This document shows, piece after piece, positions 7,254 to 16,931 of a stretch of DNA of 27,154 bases. The notes below the pieces were generated by a model that searched no databases, was not told the origin of the DNA, and saw only the letters and a program-made list of their open reading frames with translations. The DNA comes from a virus. Location: positions 1 to 27,154 of IMG/VR virus record IMGVR_UViG_3300032401_000498; one strand, given 5' to 3'. The position numbers were made by a program, and so were the translations under genes. Positions within the stretch are counted from its first letter, which is position 1; every line of letters starts with the position of its first letter.

Positions 7254-9757
7254 TGGCCCGGAGTCGTAGGGGCTCGTTCGGCCTCCAGCCACGGGTAGCC
7301 CCGAATGTCAATGGTCAAATCGTCGCGCTCGCTCGCGAGTACGTCGCCAAGCGCGACTCGCTCATCATGGATGCGTGGCGGAATGGTGGCACCTTCGAGG
7401 GGAAGAAAGTCACCGACGAGATGGCGCTCGCGTACTGGAAGACCCGGGAGGATGGGCTGGACCCGGGCGACCCGACCTACGAGCAGGCCAAGAACCAAAT
7501 CATGCAGCTTCAGTACGGCATCGCCCAGTCGAAGGCTGACGTCCTGCACGTGCAGGGCAAGATGTCCGACAACGCGTACGCGCAGTTCTTCCTGAAGTGG
7601 GCACAGAAGGTCCCGAAGAACAGCGAGTTCTACCGCACCCTCCAGAAGGACGCGGCTCAGCTCATCGAGGGCGTGAAGGCCAAGGGCCACGCGAACGCCG
7701 ACCGCATCAAGACCGAAGCCTTCAACAAGTTCGTGACGCAGACGACCGACCGCGATATTGCAATCGGCGATGCGATGACGGCCGCCCTCACCGACCTCTC
7801 CAAGGCCACGGGCATGTCCATCACGGGGAACGGGGATGAGCTTCTGACGATGCTCACCACCGATGCTACCCAGAACCCGGACAAGTACCGGCGCCTCCTC
7901 GACACCATCAAGAAAGGCGACCCGGGCTGGGACGGCCAGCTCACCGAAGGCTATTTCAATCAGCACATCAAGTCCGCCACGGCCGGGTACTCCCTCATCG
8001 CCGACAAGGCGCAGAAGGGCGGCTTCGTCTCTGCGTACGCGAACGCGACACAGGGCATGTCCGCGATGGCCTCGTGGGGCCAGAACTTGAAGGTGTGGCC
8101 TGTCTCTGAGTCCTACACCAACTTCGAGACCGCATGGCTGAAGGTCATGCAGGACCCGAACGCGTCCCAGATGGACAAGACGTTTGCGTCCAACATGTAC
8201 GCAGACCAACTCGGCAAGCTCTCCGCCACGCCCGGCATGGAGCCCGGCGCCAAGGCAATGATTGAGGCGGACGCGAAGCGGCTGCTTGGTCAGGACGCCG
8301 GAGACGCGCCGTCCTTCGGGTCGTCCATGCTGTCCCGCCCGGGTGTGAGCCCAGAGGCGGCAATGGTCGTCTCCGTCCTCCAGCAGAAGGCTCTTGAAAT
8401 GGCGACCAACCCGCTTGGGTTCGCCTACGCTCCTGTGGACAACGCCGGGAACTACGACCCGACCGGGCAGGGCGCGCTGGGCATCGTCCCGGCTGGTGCC
8501 GTTCCGCCCAGTGCCTCGGGCGTCATGGTTCCGGGTTCGGACGGCAAGGCTGTCATGGCCATGATGCCGGGCCACTCCGTGTACGTCTCCGACCCGAACG
8601 ACCCCAAGGCGTCGCCCCGGCTCGCGGGCTACCAGATTTCCTACAAGGTCGGCGGCAAGGACATCCAGCTCTGGTCGTATCGTGACGACAAGGGTGCGAC
8701 GCAGTGGTCGCTCATCTCGCCTCTGGCTGATGGTGCCACCACGCAGGTTGACAACAAGGGTGACGTCTACGTCACGCCGCCTGCCGCTCAGATTGCGGAC
8801 CCCGCCGCCGCAGCCGCCGGGCTGAAGGACGCGCAGGGCAACCCACTCGTCGCGGGCGCGCAGCTCGCCGCCCAGTTGAAGGCGCAGCGTGACGCGGGCG
8901 ACTTCTCCGGCGGGGCCAGCGTCAAGCAGAACCAGTACGGACCGTCCGAGAACGGTAAGCCGGGCAAGCTCATTGGGTCCACGACGCTGACCTACAAGGA
9001 CGGCAAGTTCACCCAGACCGTCACGACCAATACTCTTGACCCGGTGACAGGGCAGGTTCTCGCGTCCACCGATACGCCGATGGACATTCCAATTCAGGGG
9101 CCGCAGTCGCAGGGGTACAGCCAGTCCCGCGTTCAGGCCGGGTACGTCCCGGGCACCACCTTCTCCTCGCCTCTGGCCGCTTCGGTCAATGCGACAGCAG
9201 CGACTCAGACCATGGACCAAGTGACTGCTTTCGCCAACGACCCGAAGTTCCAGCAGCAGTTCGTCGCGCAGACGATGAACACCCTCGGGACCAAGGACCC
9301 GTACGACCAGCGTATCGCTGATGCGTGGAAGATTGTCACGACCGCGCACGAGTCCGGTCCTGATGACGCCGTTCGCAGTAGCAACACCAGTGCTGCCCTG
9401 CGGTACGACCTCCAGTACCCGGGAACCGCGACCGCCCCGGGGGCGTTCGACAAGCCCATCACCGTCAACTTCGGCGGACAGACTATCGTTGTCCCGGGCC
9501 TGCCGTCCTATCTGAAGAACATGCAGGGTACGGAGCACTTCCAAGGTCAGGGTCCCAATGCTGGTACACTGCCCGGTGTGGGTGCCCCTCCAGCGCAGCC
9601 GAGCCCGATTGGCCCGATGCCAACTCCAACGCCGACAGTCGTTACGCCGACGCCGACGCCGACGCCGACCAACCTGCCGGTCACGCCTACACCCGCCCCG
9701 ACTGCGGCCCCGACGCCATACGACGTCTCGAAGGATTATCATTCGGGTGCTCGTTAG
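7253..9757 (+). CDS. Large virion-associated protein (834 aa), function unknown
   Basis: I do not recognise a named family. The N-terminal 300 or so residues are helical and charged (YVAKRDSLIMDAW; YEQAKNQIMQLQYG; KMSDNAYAQFFLKWAQK). The middle (about 400-560) is Gly/Pro-rich with beta-like segments (HSVYVSDPNDPKA; SYKVGGKDIQLWSYRDDKG). The C-terminus has a Thr-Pro linker (about 785-825) encoded partly by four ACGCCG hexamers at 9644-9667. AGGAAG just before the TAATG overlap supports the start. Its stop TAG is followed directly, in the same frame, by the ATG of the 2383-aa gene, which also begins with a Thr/Pro-rich linker. The two may be parts of one ancestral polypeptide and likely act together in the head or neck. 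A structural or ejected role is inference from position. Confidence 0.6.
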   Translation: MARSRRGSFGLQPRVAPNVNGQIVALAREYVAKRDSLIMDAWRNGGTFEGKKVTDEMALAYWKTREDGLDPGDPTYEQAKNQIMQLQYGIAQSKADVLHVQGKMSDNAYAQFFLKWAQKVPKNSEFYRTLQKDAAQLIEGVKAKGHANADRIKTEAFNKFVTQTTDRDIAIGDAMTAALTDLSKATGMSITGNGDELLTMLTTDATQNPDKYRRLLDTIKKGDPGWDGQLTEGYFNQHIKSATAGYSLIADKAQKGGFVSAYANATQGMSAMASWGQNLKVWPVSESYTNFETAWLKVMQDPNASQMDKTFASNMYADQLGKLSATPGMEPGAKAMIEADAKRLLGQDAGDAPSFGSSMLSRPGVSPEAAMVVSVLQQKALEMATNPLGFAYAPVDNAGNYDPTGQGALGIVPAGAVPPSASGVMVPGSDGKAVMAMMPGHSVYVSDPNDPKASPRLAGYQISYKVGGKDIQLWSYRDDKGATQWSLISPLADGATTQVDNKGDVYVTPPAAQIADPAAAAAGLKDAQGNPLVAGAQLAAQLKAQRDAGDFSGGASVKQNQYGPSENGKPGKLIGSTTLTYKDGKFTQTVTTNTLDPVTGQVLASTDTPMDIPIQGPQSQGYSQSRVQAGYVPGTTFSSPLAASVNATAATQTMDQVTAFANDPKFQQQFVAQTMNTLGTKDPYDQRIADAWKIVTTAHESGPDDAVRSSNTSAALRYDLQYPGTATAPGAFDKPITVNFGGQTIVVPGLPSYLKNMQGTEHFQGQGPNAGTLPGVGAPPAQPSPIGPMPTPTPTVVTPTPTPTPTNLPVTPTPAPTAAPTPYDVSKDYHSGAR
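9644..9667 (+). repeat. ACGCCG hexanucleotide tandem repeat (4 units)
   Basis: Four perfect 6-bp units encode a Thr-Pro run at the C-terminus of the 834-aa protein. Slippage here would change linker length in multiples of two residues without shifting frame. Confidence 0.8.
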
Positions 9758-12700
9758 ATGCTTGATTACACCAAGCTAGGCCCGGCGAATTCGCCGACTC
9801 CGACTACACCCCAGACCACGGCTCCCATCGCCCCGGCCTCCCCGGGGTCGCTGACTCAGCCTGTTCCGGCAGGTGGCTCATTCGGCTCCGTACCGAACCT
9901 CCTCGCCTCCCCACAGTCGCAGAAGTACGACAAGACCAACCCTGACGCGGCGACGCAGGGGCAGGTGGACGCCATGATGCCGTGGGACAAGTTCGGCCGT
10001 GGTCTCGACTTGCTCGGGGCGCACCTGTTCGGTCAGAACAACGGCTCTGCGCTGGGTGGCGTGCCGGTCGTCGGCAACATCGGCCGAGAGCTGGGCAGGG
10101 TCGGAGACGCTGCGGCATGGACGGTCGTCAAGCCCTTTGAGGCAGGAGCTACCGCCCTATCACACATGCCGATTGGGTTGGTACCGGGAGGGGCCGACGA
10201 CACCTTCAATCAGATTGGCGACCAACTGAAGACCAGCAACCCGGCGTTGTACGCGGAATGGCTCCTCATCAGGACTCACGCCGACGCTGACGTGCTGTTC
10301 GGCGCCAACGAGAAGGCCGATTTCAATATCGAGTACCTGAAGATGCAGGACGACATGCAGAAGGAGAGCTTCCTCGGGGGTACTCCCGAACTGGTCATGG
10401 GCCGTGCCGGGTCGGGCTCCGTCGGGGGTGCGTTCAGCAACGCCATCAAGGGCTTCCTCGGCATCGGCAGCAACACGTTTCAGGGTGTCGCGGGCAATGT
10501 CGGTCTGCTCGACCCGTACTACTCTGGGCACCACCCGGGGGAGGGCGGCTCAACGAATATCGAACGCCTGCTCGATATCCATGACAACCCCACCAAGTTC
10601 GTGCAGAACGTCGGCTCCTCGTCCTACTACCAGTTCAACGACTTCGAGAAGTACGCCGTGGAGAACGTCACATCCGGCAAGTGGAGCCCGGCGCAGGCGC
10701 AGGAGTGGATTGACAAGAACATCAACACGAAGCTCAACCGCGTTGAGGAGTCGGCCGCTCGCCTTGAAGCTGGGCTGGAGGTCTCGGACGTTGAGAAGAA
10801 GGCCGTCGAAGCGTGGCAGTCGGGAGCATGGTCTCAGCAGCACGCCGCCGACTACATCGTGTCCCACGGGCAGGGCGTCACCCGCAACCCAGTCGGCCAA
10901 ATCCTCGGGGCCGCCGCGCTCGACCCGCTGACCTACGCCACCCTCGGGGCTGGGTCCATCTCCAAGATGGGCGTCACCACGGGCACGCGCCTGATTACAA
11001 TGGCGGGCGAGGGTGCCTCGATGGCTGAGAAGCTGGACCTCGCCGCGACCAACATGGAGCGACTGGCCGTCGTGGTGGCCACCGTCCAGAAGGGTGAGGT
11101 CAGTGGCCCCATCTTCCGTATCACGCGTGGCTTGGTGGACCCGCTCGCGGTCTACAAGCCTTCGTCCGTTGCTCGCGCAGTGACCGACCTGAAGAACGGC
11201 GTCGCCGTTGAGTCGTTCATGCGTGCCTACGGCCCGGCAACCGTCAAGGACATCCGCGCCCTCGCACGAGAGCATGGCATCACCACCGAGATTGACAGCG
11301 CCATGGCCAGCTACGCCATGGACAAGGCCGACGAGATGGTCACGATACAGGCGGCTCGCGACATGCTCAACGAGGGGCTGGGCGAGGAGCTGGTGCACAC
11401 CCACCCTGACGAGATGGCGAGCGCACTCAGCGGGTTCGCCGGGCGTGACGCCGTCACCGAACTGACCGACCACATGCAGAGGATTATGAAGAACACCTTT
11501 ACGGCCGAGGAGCAGGTCAACCTCTCCGGCCGGATGGCCACTATCTTCGGCAAGGACGTGGCCTACTGGGACAAGGAGCTGGCCAACATGTCCTTCGACA
11601 TGAGGTCCGCCCTGCACGCTGCTACCTACAAGCGCGCCGAGGTTGCGTTCGAGAAGGCACGCGCCGCCATCGACCAAGCCGGATACGACGGCGAGCTGTC
11701 TCTGAAGAACATGGTGCTGATGTCGCCAGAGACGCTGGACACTGACACCGCCGAGGCCATCGTTGCCAACATCCGTGGAGCACTGAAGAACGAGGCCGGG
11801 TCCATTGAGGACCCCATCGCCACGGCCACGGCTGAGTGGAACACCCTGACAAAGCGGTATGGCTTCCTCTCCAATATCGGCTACGCGACTGGCGGCAAGG
11901 AACAGCTCGAAACGCTCGTCAAAGAGCTGGAGAAGGAGATTGAGCGCGGCCGCATCACCAAGAGCCTCGCTGAGTCCGAGTTGTCACATCCGTCTCTGAA
12001 GCCGCTCCGCGACTTCCTCAATAGGCACAGCGTGCCCGGCGGAGACCGCATCGTCCCGCCGCGAGAGCTGGCCGCCCGGTCCCGCGCCGCTACCAAACAG
12101 GCCGAGAAGGCCGTGGCGAACGCTGGCTTCACGACCCCCTCCGTCGAGAAGTTCTACGGCGCCATCACCAAGGCATCGAAGGTGGTCAAATCGAACGGGC
12201 GACGGGTTGGTGAGACTGTGCATCGGTACCCCAAGAGCGCGTACAAGGACATGCGTTTGTTCCTGTCGGCGGATGGCAAGACCGGCTTCGCCATCAAGGC
12301 CGACGGCGACCTCGTGTCCGTCTTCAACGTCGGCGAGAAGGGCGTCGTCCAGAAAATCATCCCTTACATGCACGACCTTGGGGCCACCAAGCTCGACGCC
12401 TTCGATGAGGTCGGGCGTTTGCCCGAGCTGTACGGCAAGGGCGGCTTCGTTGAGACCGGCCGAGACGCGTGGGACCCGCAGTACGCCCCCGCAGGTTGGA
12501 CGGGCGGGACACCTGACGTCGTCTACATGGAGCATCCCGGGGCGCAGCTTGGCCCGGTCATCGAGGACACCCCCACCCGTCTCTGGAAGATTGGTTTCCG
12601 ACCGGACGAGGAGGTCGCGTGGGGCCTGAAGCGGAACGCCGACACGGGCCTCTACACCATCGACCGTGCGCCGACCATCAGCCACAACGTGGACGCCGTG

Positions 12701-15700
12701 CCGTTCGGGCGTCAGAAGTTCAGCGACACGACCCGGAACGTGCTAGGGCAAATCGTCGGCAAGAGCGCGGCTGAGTCCGCGACCAAGCCAGTCGAGTCCA
12801 TCGAGGCGTTCCTCACCACGCTCCGCGATGGCGTGACGGGGCAGCGCCTCGTCAAGAACATCGACCAGCGGTTCGAGCGCAGCACGTTCGATGCTGGCAT
12901 CCCCAAGCCCATCTCCGCCGAGATTATGAAGCGGGCCAAGGAGGTCGCCGGGCTTGACTATTCCAATGTGCGCGGCATCAAGCCCGAGAACCTGTGGAAG
13001 TCCATCCACGACGTGGTGCCCATCGACTTCGTGATGAAGGACGGCTCCACGCTGAACATCCACATTGTCATGGACCACCTGCTTCAGGCGGCCGAAGGCG
13101 ACTTCCGTATCATGGGACTGACCTCGGCCCTGTCGCAGAAGGCCCGCGTCGCGCTCCGTCACATGCCCGGCCCCATCCAAGATGGCAGCAACGTGTCGGG
13201 ACAACTGACAGTCGGCATCTACAACAAGATGCGGTATGCCTTCAACCCCATGTTCATCGTCCAGCGCATCACCGACGCGCCGTACTACTCCATCCTGTAC
13301 GGCACCATCCCGGTCGGCTTGGGCGGCAAGCTGAGTGAGGCCAACGCCGCGCTGCGCGCCATCACGGAGAACATGGGGCGTACCGGCATCGCCCGACACT
13401 TCAGCATGGACATGCCGGAGTTCGCGACCCGGTCGAACTTCACGGAGGGCATTCGCTCAGGGCTCCAGCAGGCGGGTGTCCTCGGCAACAAGCTTCAGGC
13501 CATCAAGGACGCGCCGGACGCCATCATCGCCGCGAACATGACGAACATGCTGCACGCCCGGATGGGCGACATCGTTGAGGGCGCGCTGGAGAACCTGAAG
13601 GCCGCCGCGAAGAACGCCGACCCGGAGATGCAGGCTGAGATGCTGGCAGCGGGCGAACGCTTCCGCACATCTTTTGACGACATTGCAATGCACTACAACG
13701 AGCTGGCAGGCCGCACTCTCACCCGAGACGAGGTCGGCCTCCAGTACGTGCAGGACATGCTGTCCGGCTGGCGCCGTACCCGCGTCAACCCGGACGGCAC
13801 ACTGAACTTCACCGGGATGCTGCGTGATGGCGAGTGGACTGTCCCTGCCAGCATCGGTGAAGTCCAAGGCATCCACCCTGACGACATCGCTCAGGAGGTT
13901 GGTGCCCGATACGAGAATGCCGCCGCCCTGCGACGTGACGTCACTGGCCACGTCGAGAAGGTCAACGGGTCCTTCACCCTCGTCAAGGGCGAGCACGACC
14001 TGCCGTGGCTGGAGGAGCAGCTTCGCACCAAGATGCACCTGCACCCTGACGTCATCAAGCGGACCATCTCCTACTTCGGTGACACGTGGGACGGCTTCTG
14101 GACACATCTGGCCGCGCCCCTCGAACAGGGCGGGCTGGACATCACCCCCCACTACGCGAAGGAGGCGCAAGACCTCATCGCCAACATCGCCAAGGACCGT
14201 GGCATGGACCCGTGGGAGTACCTGTCGGGCGTGATGGCGACCAACATCGGGCCATCCGACCTGAACACCGCCATGGGGCGGCTGGTCGCCTTCCTGAAGC
14301 GCGACCCGGGCAGTGCCGCACCCGGCGATTGGGCCGCGTTCTTCCAGTCCCATCTGGACCCGTCCGCACAGAGCACCTTGATTGCCGCACACGGTGAGGC
14401 GACAGGCACTGCGCTGGGGAACGCCGTAGTCCCGGATGGCTTCACCGCCAATCCCAACGTCATCGCTGGCGGCACGACCTCGTCTCTGCCGCGCGATGGC
14501 ATCTTCCACGTCACCACCGCCACTGACGCCGTCAGGGCCGGGGGCTTCAAGGGCAGTACCGCAGGCGAGGCCGTGGCCGAGGCCGCCCCGCCCATCGCCC
14601 CGTTCACTCGTGGCGATACGATGCTGAAGACGTGGGACTCCGTGCTGGAGAACATGGGGCTGCCCAAGCGTGCGCCCGATGGGACCCTGCCGGGCGAAGT
14701 GTTGCCCAAGGTGAAGACGACGGTCGGGAAGGACGGTCGTTGGACGTTCCCTGACGGCTATCCGCCCAACGCCCCGCACGTTCTGGCCGAGGGCAAGGGG
14801 TCGTTCTCCAACGCCGATGAGTTGAAGCTCACGGCCGCCGACGGGACCCCGAATGAGATTGCCACCTTCACCAACGAGTTCGGCAATCGCTTTGGCGTCC
14901 CGGGCAGCGAGCGTCCCATCCAGTACGTTTACCGCGCCATCTCAGAGGAGGACTATCAGGGCATCCTGAAGTCGGGCGTCATCAAGTCTGATGGGCGCAT
15001 GAACCTTGGCGCCGATGAGGGCACCGTGGCGTCGCATCGCGACCCGTCGTGGTATCTGCCCGGCGACCAAGCGAGTCTTCCGCCCGGCGAGTACGGCGGA
15101 CGGGTCATCAAGGTCAAGGTCCGAGAGGGCGACGGCTGGCATCTGGACGGGCGGGACAGCTACATCAAGACGTCGCAGCCTATCCCGGTTGACCGCATTG
15201 AAATGTCTAGTCCCAAAATTACGAAGACCAAGACGGCGACTCCGAGCAAGCACAACACGCCCGAGCGCACCTACGCGGACGACATCAAGGTGGAGACCAC
15301 GAGCATCGGTGACGGCCCCGTTCCGCCGCGCACGGGCACATCCGTCATCCCGAACCCGAATGGTACGTTCAGCGTGGGCTGGAACGAGGGCAAGCTGCTC
15401 AAAGTTCTTTCGGACGAGAAGGGTCCTCGCTCCTTCCTGACGGAGGAGCAGGCCCTTGCCGCCGGGAAGGCGGAGGCTACCAAGGTCCAGTCGCAGGGCT
15501 TCGGCTCCAAGGGCGACACGATGAACGCTGGCCGCGTGTCCGTGCTGACCAACCGCGCCCGGGCGCAGACCTATCAGGACCGCCTGACACTGGCCGTCAG
15601 GGCCGCCCGTGGAGAGGCCAATCAGGAGGAAGTGCTCGGCCACTTCAGGCCTCTGTACGAGAAGGCGTTTGGCGAGAAGGCCAGCGAGTACATGGCCAAC

Positions 15701-16909
15701 GTCGCTGGCGCCAAGCTGGTGGCGAACGCCACGACCCCCGAGCAGGTCTTCCAGATGACCAAGCTGCTCGACGGAGGGCTCATCGGCTCCGGGCTTGACC
15801 CGGTCGAGCGTGCCGTGAAAATCACGTCGTCCTTCGATGAGGTCAAGCGCATCGACCCGGCCCAGATTGGAATGTTGGAGCTGGCCTCCAGCAACAAGGG
15901 CGGCATTGCAAAGGAAGGTCTCGACACAGGCGAGCTGACGCTGCTGCCTGAAGACCTGCGTATCCTCGGCACCGGGGCGAAGGACTCCTCCGAGTTCTTT
16001 GACACCGGCATCATCGACATGCTGAAGGCCCGAGTGGCCTCCGGCAAGCCGCACCCGAACGCGGACGTTGAGGGCATCCTTCAGCACGTGTCCAAGCTGG
16101 TTCAGATGACCCTGAAGGGTTCGGCCGCAGAGGGGCAGACGCGCACGATGCTCCGCGACCTCGTGGAGGCTGTTCCGACCACGCAGGCCGTGCCGTTCAA
16201 CCGAACCCACGCCCTTGTTGTGACGCTGCTGAAGAACAAAATCCAAGACGCCCAGCAGGACGTCTTCCGGCTGGCCGAGATGCAGACCAAGCGCACCGTG
16301 CTGGAGCGCAGCCTGAACCACCCGCTGTTTGGGCTCTACCCGTCGAGCTACATGTGGGGCAAGGTGCTCCCGGAGACGGTGAAGTTCCTCGCGAAGAACC
16401 CGTACGCTGCAACGTACGTCATCAACGACGTCCAGCGTGCCATTGCAATCCAGCGCGAGTACGACACGGACTTCGACAAGAAGATGAACGCGGTGGACGA
16501 GTCCTCCGGCGCCTTCCTTGCCGACTACCTGACGCCGTCGCTGCCGTGGTCCTCGCACGAGGCCCGCATGTCTCCGCTCGTGCGCGACATCCTCGAAGGG
16601 AAAGACCTCGGCGCCATGTGGAAGGACGAGCTGGCCACCATCAGCCCGCAGCGTTGGGTGTCACAGGTCGTCAACACGGTGGACGAAATCCCGGGTGCCG
16701 TGCAGTCACTCCAGAACGAGCAGTCTCAGCAGCCCGCATTGCAATCCCTCATCAACCTGCCCGCCCCGGCTGGCGGCGCCCCGGCTGGTGGCGCTGCGCT
16801 GAGCGGTGTAGACTCCAGCATCTCAGGACCAACTCCTGCGGCAGCACTGGCGCCCATCCTTGCGGATGACCTCGCTCGGCTGAAGGAACTTTTCGTCACG
16901 GCGAAGTGA
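9758..16909 (+). CDS. Giant multidomain virion protein (2383 aa), probably internal or ejected
   Basis: This is the largest gene in the window (7.15 kb). The N-terminus is Thr/Pro/Ala-rich, then Gly-rich helical. At about 825-930 a GNAT-acetyltransferase-like module is visible: GFAIKADGDLVSVF, then HDLGATKLDAFDEV, then LYGKGGFVETGRDAWDPQYAP, a pattern common in giant phage polyvalent proteins. At about 1720-1816 a possible ADP-ribosyltransferase-like module starts YVYRAISEEDY (Y1725-R1726) and ends RVIKVKVREGD to PVDRIEM. Between and after these lie long helical regions. One is near 1155 (MRYAFNPMFIVQRITDAPYY); another is near 2190 (YPSSYMWGKVLPETVKF). The last 60 residues are Pro/Ala/Gly-rich. 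The position between portal and scaffold suggests a protein loaded into the head or neck and delivered at infection. Microbacterium cluster EK podoviruses are known to carry a still larger gene of more than 13 kb. Catalytic activity of either module is unproven. Confidence 0.7.
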   Translation: MLDYTKLGPANSPTPTTPQTTAPIAPASPGSLTQPVPAGGSFGSVPNLLASPQSQKYDKTNPDAATQGQVDAMMPWDKFGRGLDLLGAHLFGQNNGSALGGVPVVGNIGRELGRVGDAAAWTVVKPFEAGATALSHMPIGLVPGGADDTFNQIGDQLKTSNPALYAEWLLIRTHADADVLFGANEKADFNIEYLKMQDDMQKESFLGGTPELVMGRAGSGSVGGAFSNAIKGFLGIGSNTFQGVAGNVGLLDPYYSGHHPGEGGSTNIERLLDIHDNPTKFVQNVGSSSYYQFNDFEKYAVENVTSGKWSPAQAQEWIDKNINTKLNRVEESAARLEAGLEVSDVEKKAVEAWQSGAWSQQHAADYIVSHGQGVTRNPVGQILGAAALDPLTYATLGAGSISKMGVTTGTRLITMAGEGASMAEKLDLAATNMERLAVVVATVQKGEVSGPIFRITRGLVDPLAVYKPSSVARAVTDLKNGVAVESFMRAYGPATVKDIRALAREHGITTEIDSAMASYAMDKADEMVTIQAARDMLNEGLGEELVHTHPDEMASALSGFAGRDAVTELTDHMQRIMKNTFTAEEQVNLSGRMATIFGKDVAYWDKELANMSFDMRSALHAATYKRAEVAFEKARAAIDQAGYDGELSLKNMVLMSPETLDTDTAEAIVANIRGALKNEAGSIEDPIATATAEWNTLTKRYGFLSNIGYATGGKEQLETLVKELEKEIERGRITKSLAESELSHPSLKPLRDFLNRHSVPGGDRIVPPRELAARSRAATKQAEKAVANAGFTTPSVEKFYGAITKASKVVKSNGRRVGETVHRYPKSAYKDMRLFLSADGKTGFAIKADGDLVSVFNVGEKGVVQKIIPYMHDLGATKLDAFDEVGRLPELYGKGGFVETGRDAWDPQYAPAGWTGGTPDVVYMEHPGAQLGPVIEDTPTRLWKIGFRPDEEVAWGLKRNADTGLYTIDRAPTISHNVDAVPFGRQKFSDTTRNVLGQIVGKSAAESATKPVESIEAFLTTLRDGVTGQRLVKNIDQRFERSTFDAGIPKPISAEIMKRAKEVAGLDYSNVRGIKPENLWKSIHDVVPIDFVMKDGSTLNIHIVMDHLLQAAEGDFRIMGLTSALSQKARVALRHMPGPIQDGSNVSGQLTVGIYNKMRYAFNPMFIVQRITDAPYYSILYGTIPVGLGGKLSEANAALRAITENMGRTGIARHFSMDMPEFATRSNFTEGIRSGLQQAGVLGNKLQAIKDAPDAIIAANMTNMLHARMGDIVEGALENLKAAAKNADPEMQAEMLAAGERFRTSFDDIAMHYNELAGRTLTRDEVGLQYVQDMLSGWRRTRVNPDGTLNFTGMLRDGEWTVPASIGEVQGIHPDDIAQEVGARYENAAALRRDVTGHVEKVNGSFTLVKGEHDLPWLEEQLRTKMHLHPDVIKRTISYFGDTWDGFWTHLAAPLEQGGLDITPHYAKEAQDLIANIAKDRGMDPWEYLSGVMATNIGPSDLNTAMGRLVAFLKRDPGSAAPGDWAAFFQSHLDPSAQSTLIAAHGEATGTALGNAVVPDGFTANPNVIAGGTTSSLPRDGIFHVTTATDAVRAGGFKGSTAGEAVAEAAPPIAPFTRGDTMLKTWDSVLENMGLPKRAPDGTLPGEVLPKVKTTVGKDGRWTFPDGYPPNAPHVLAEGKGSFSNADELKLTAADGTPNEIATFTNEFGNRFGVPGSERPIQYVYRAISEEDYQGILKSGVIKSDGRMNLGADEGTVASHRDPSWYLPGDQASLPPGEYGGRVIKVKVREGDGWHLDGRDSYIKTSQPIPVDRIEMSSPKITKTKTATPSKHNTPERTYADDIKVETTSIGDGPVPPRTGTSVIPNPNGTFSVGWNEGKLLKVLSDEKGPRSFLTEEQALAAGKAEATKVQSQGFGSKGDTMNAGRVSVLTNRARAQTYQDRLTLAVRAARGEANQEEVLGHFRPLYEKAFGEKASEYMANVAGAKLVANATTPEQVFQMTKLLDGGLIGSGLDPVERAVKITSSFDEVKRIDPAQIGMLELASSNKGGIAKEGLDTGELTLLPEDLRILGTGAKDSSEFFDTGIIDMLKARVASGKPHPNADVEGILQHVSKLVQMTLKGSAAEGQTRTMLRDLVEAVPTTQAVPFNRTHALVVTLLKNKIQDAQQDVFRLAEMQTKRTVLERSLNHPLFGLYPSSYMWGKVLPETVKFLAKNPYAATYVINDVQRAIAIQREYDTDFDKKMNAVDESSGAFLADYLTPSLPWSSHEARMSPLVRDILEGKDLGAMWKDELATISPQRWVSQVVNTVDEIPGAVQSLQNEQSQQPALQSLINLPAPAGGAPAGGAALSGVDSSISGPTPAAALAPILADDLARLKELFVTAK

Positions 16910-16923
16910 CAGTAACGCGGGCT

Positions 16924-16931
16924 ATTGCAAT
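16924..16931 (+). repeat. Intergenic ATTGCAAT palindrome overlapping a -35-like site
   Basis: This is the only one of at least 14 perfect copies outside a gene. Its TTGCAA core is also the -35-like element of the scaffold promoter, so a protein bound to the palindrome could control late transcription (inference). Confidence 0.7.

Noticed and set aside
9563-9570. TGGTACACT as an extended -10 promoter inside the 834-aa gene.
   Set aside because: No -35 at 16-18 bp and no gene start within about 180 nt downstream; it lies in ordinary coding sequence.
9755-9757. TAG as a reassigned sense codon in this phage.
   Set aside because: TAG cleanly ends several other genes here (1041-1043, 17513-17515, 18778-18780, 21134-21136, 23793-23795), so a genome-wide recoding is not supported.
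9758-16909. Giant gene as the tape-measure protein.
   Set aside because: It lies between portal and scaffold rather than after tail-tube genes, has GNAT-like and ART-like segments, and lacks the long uniform coiled coil or transmembrane stretches expected of tape measures. Not fully excluded.
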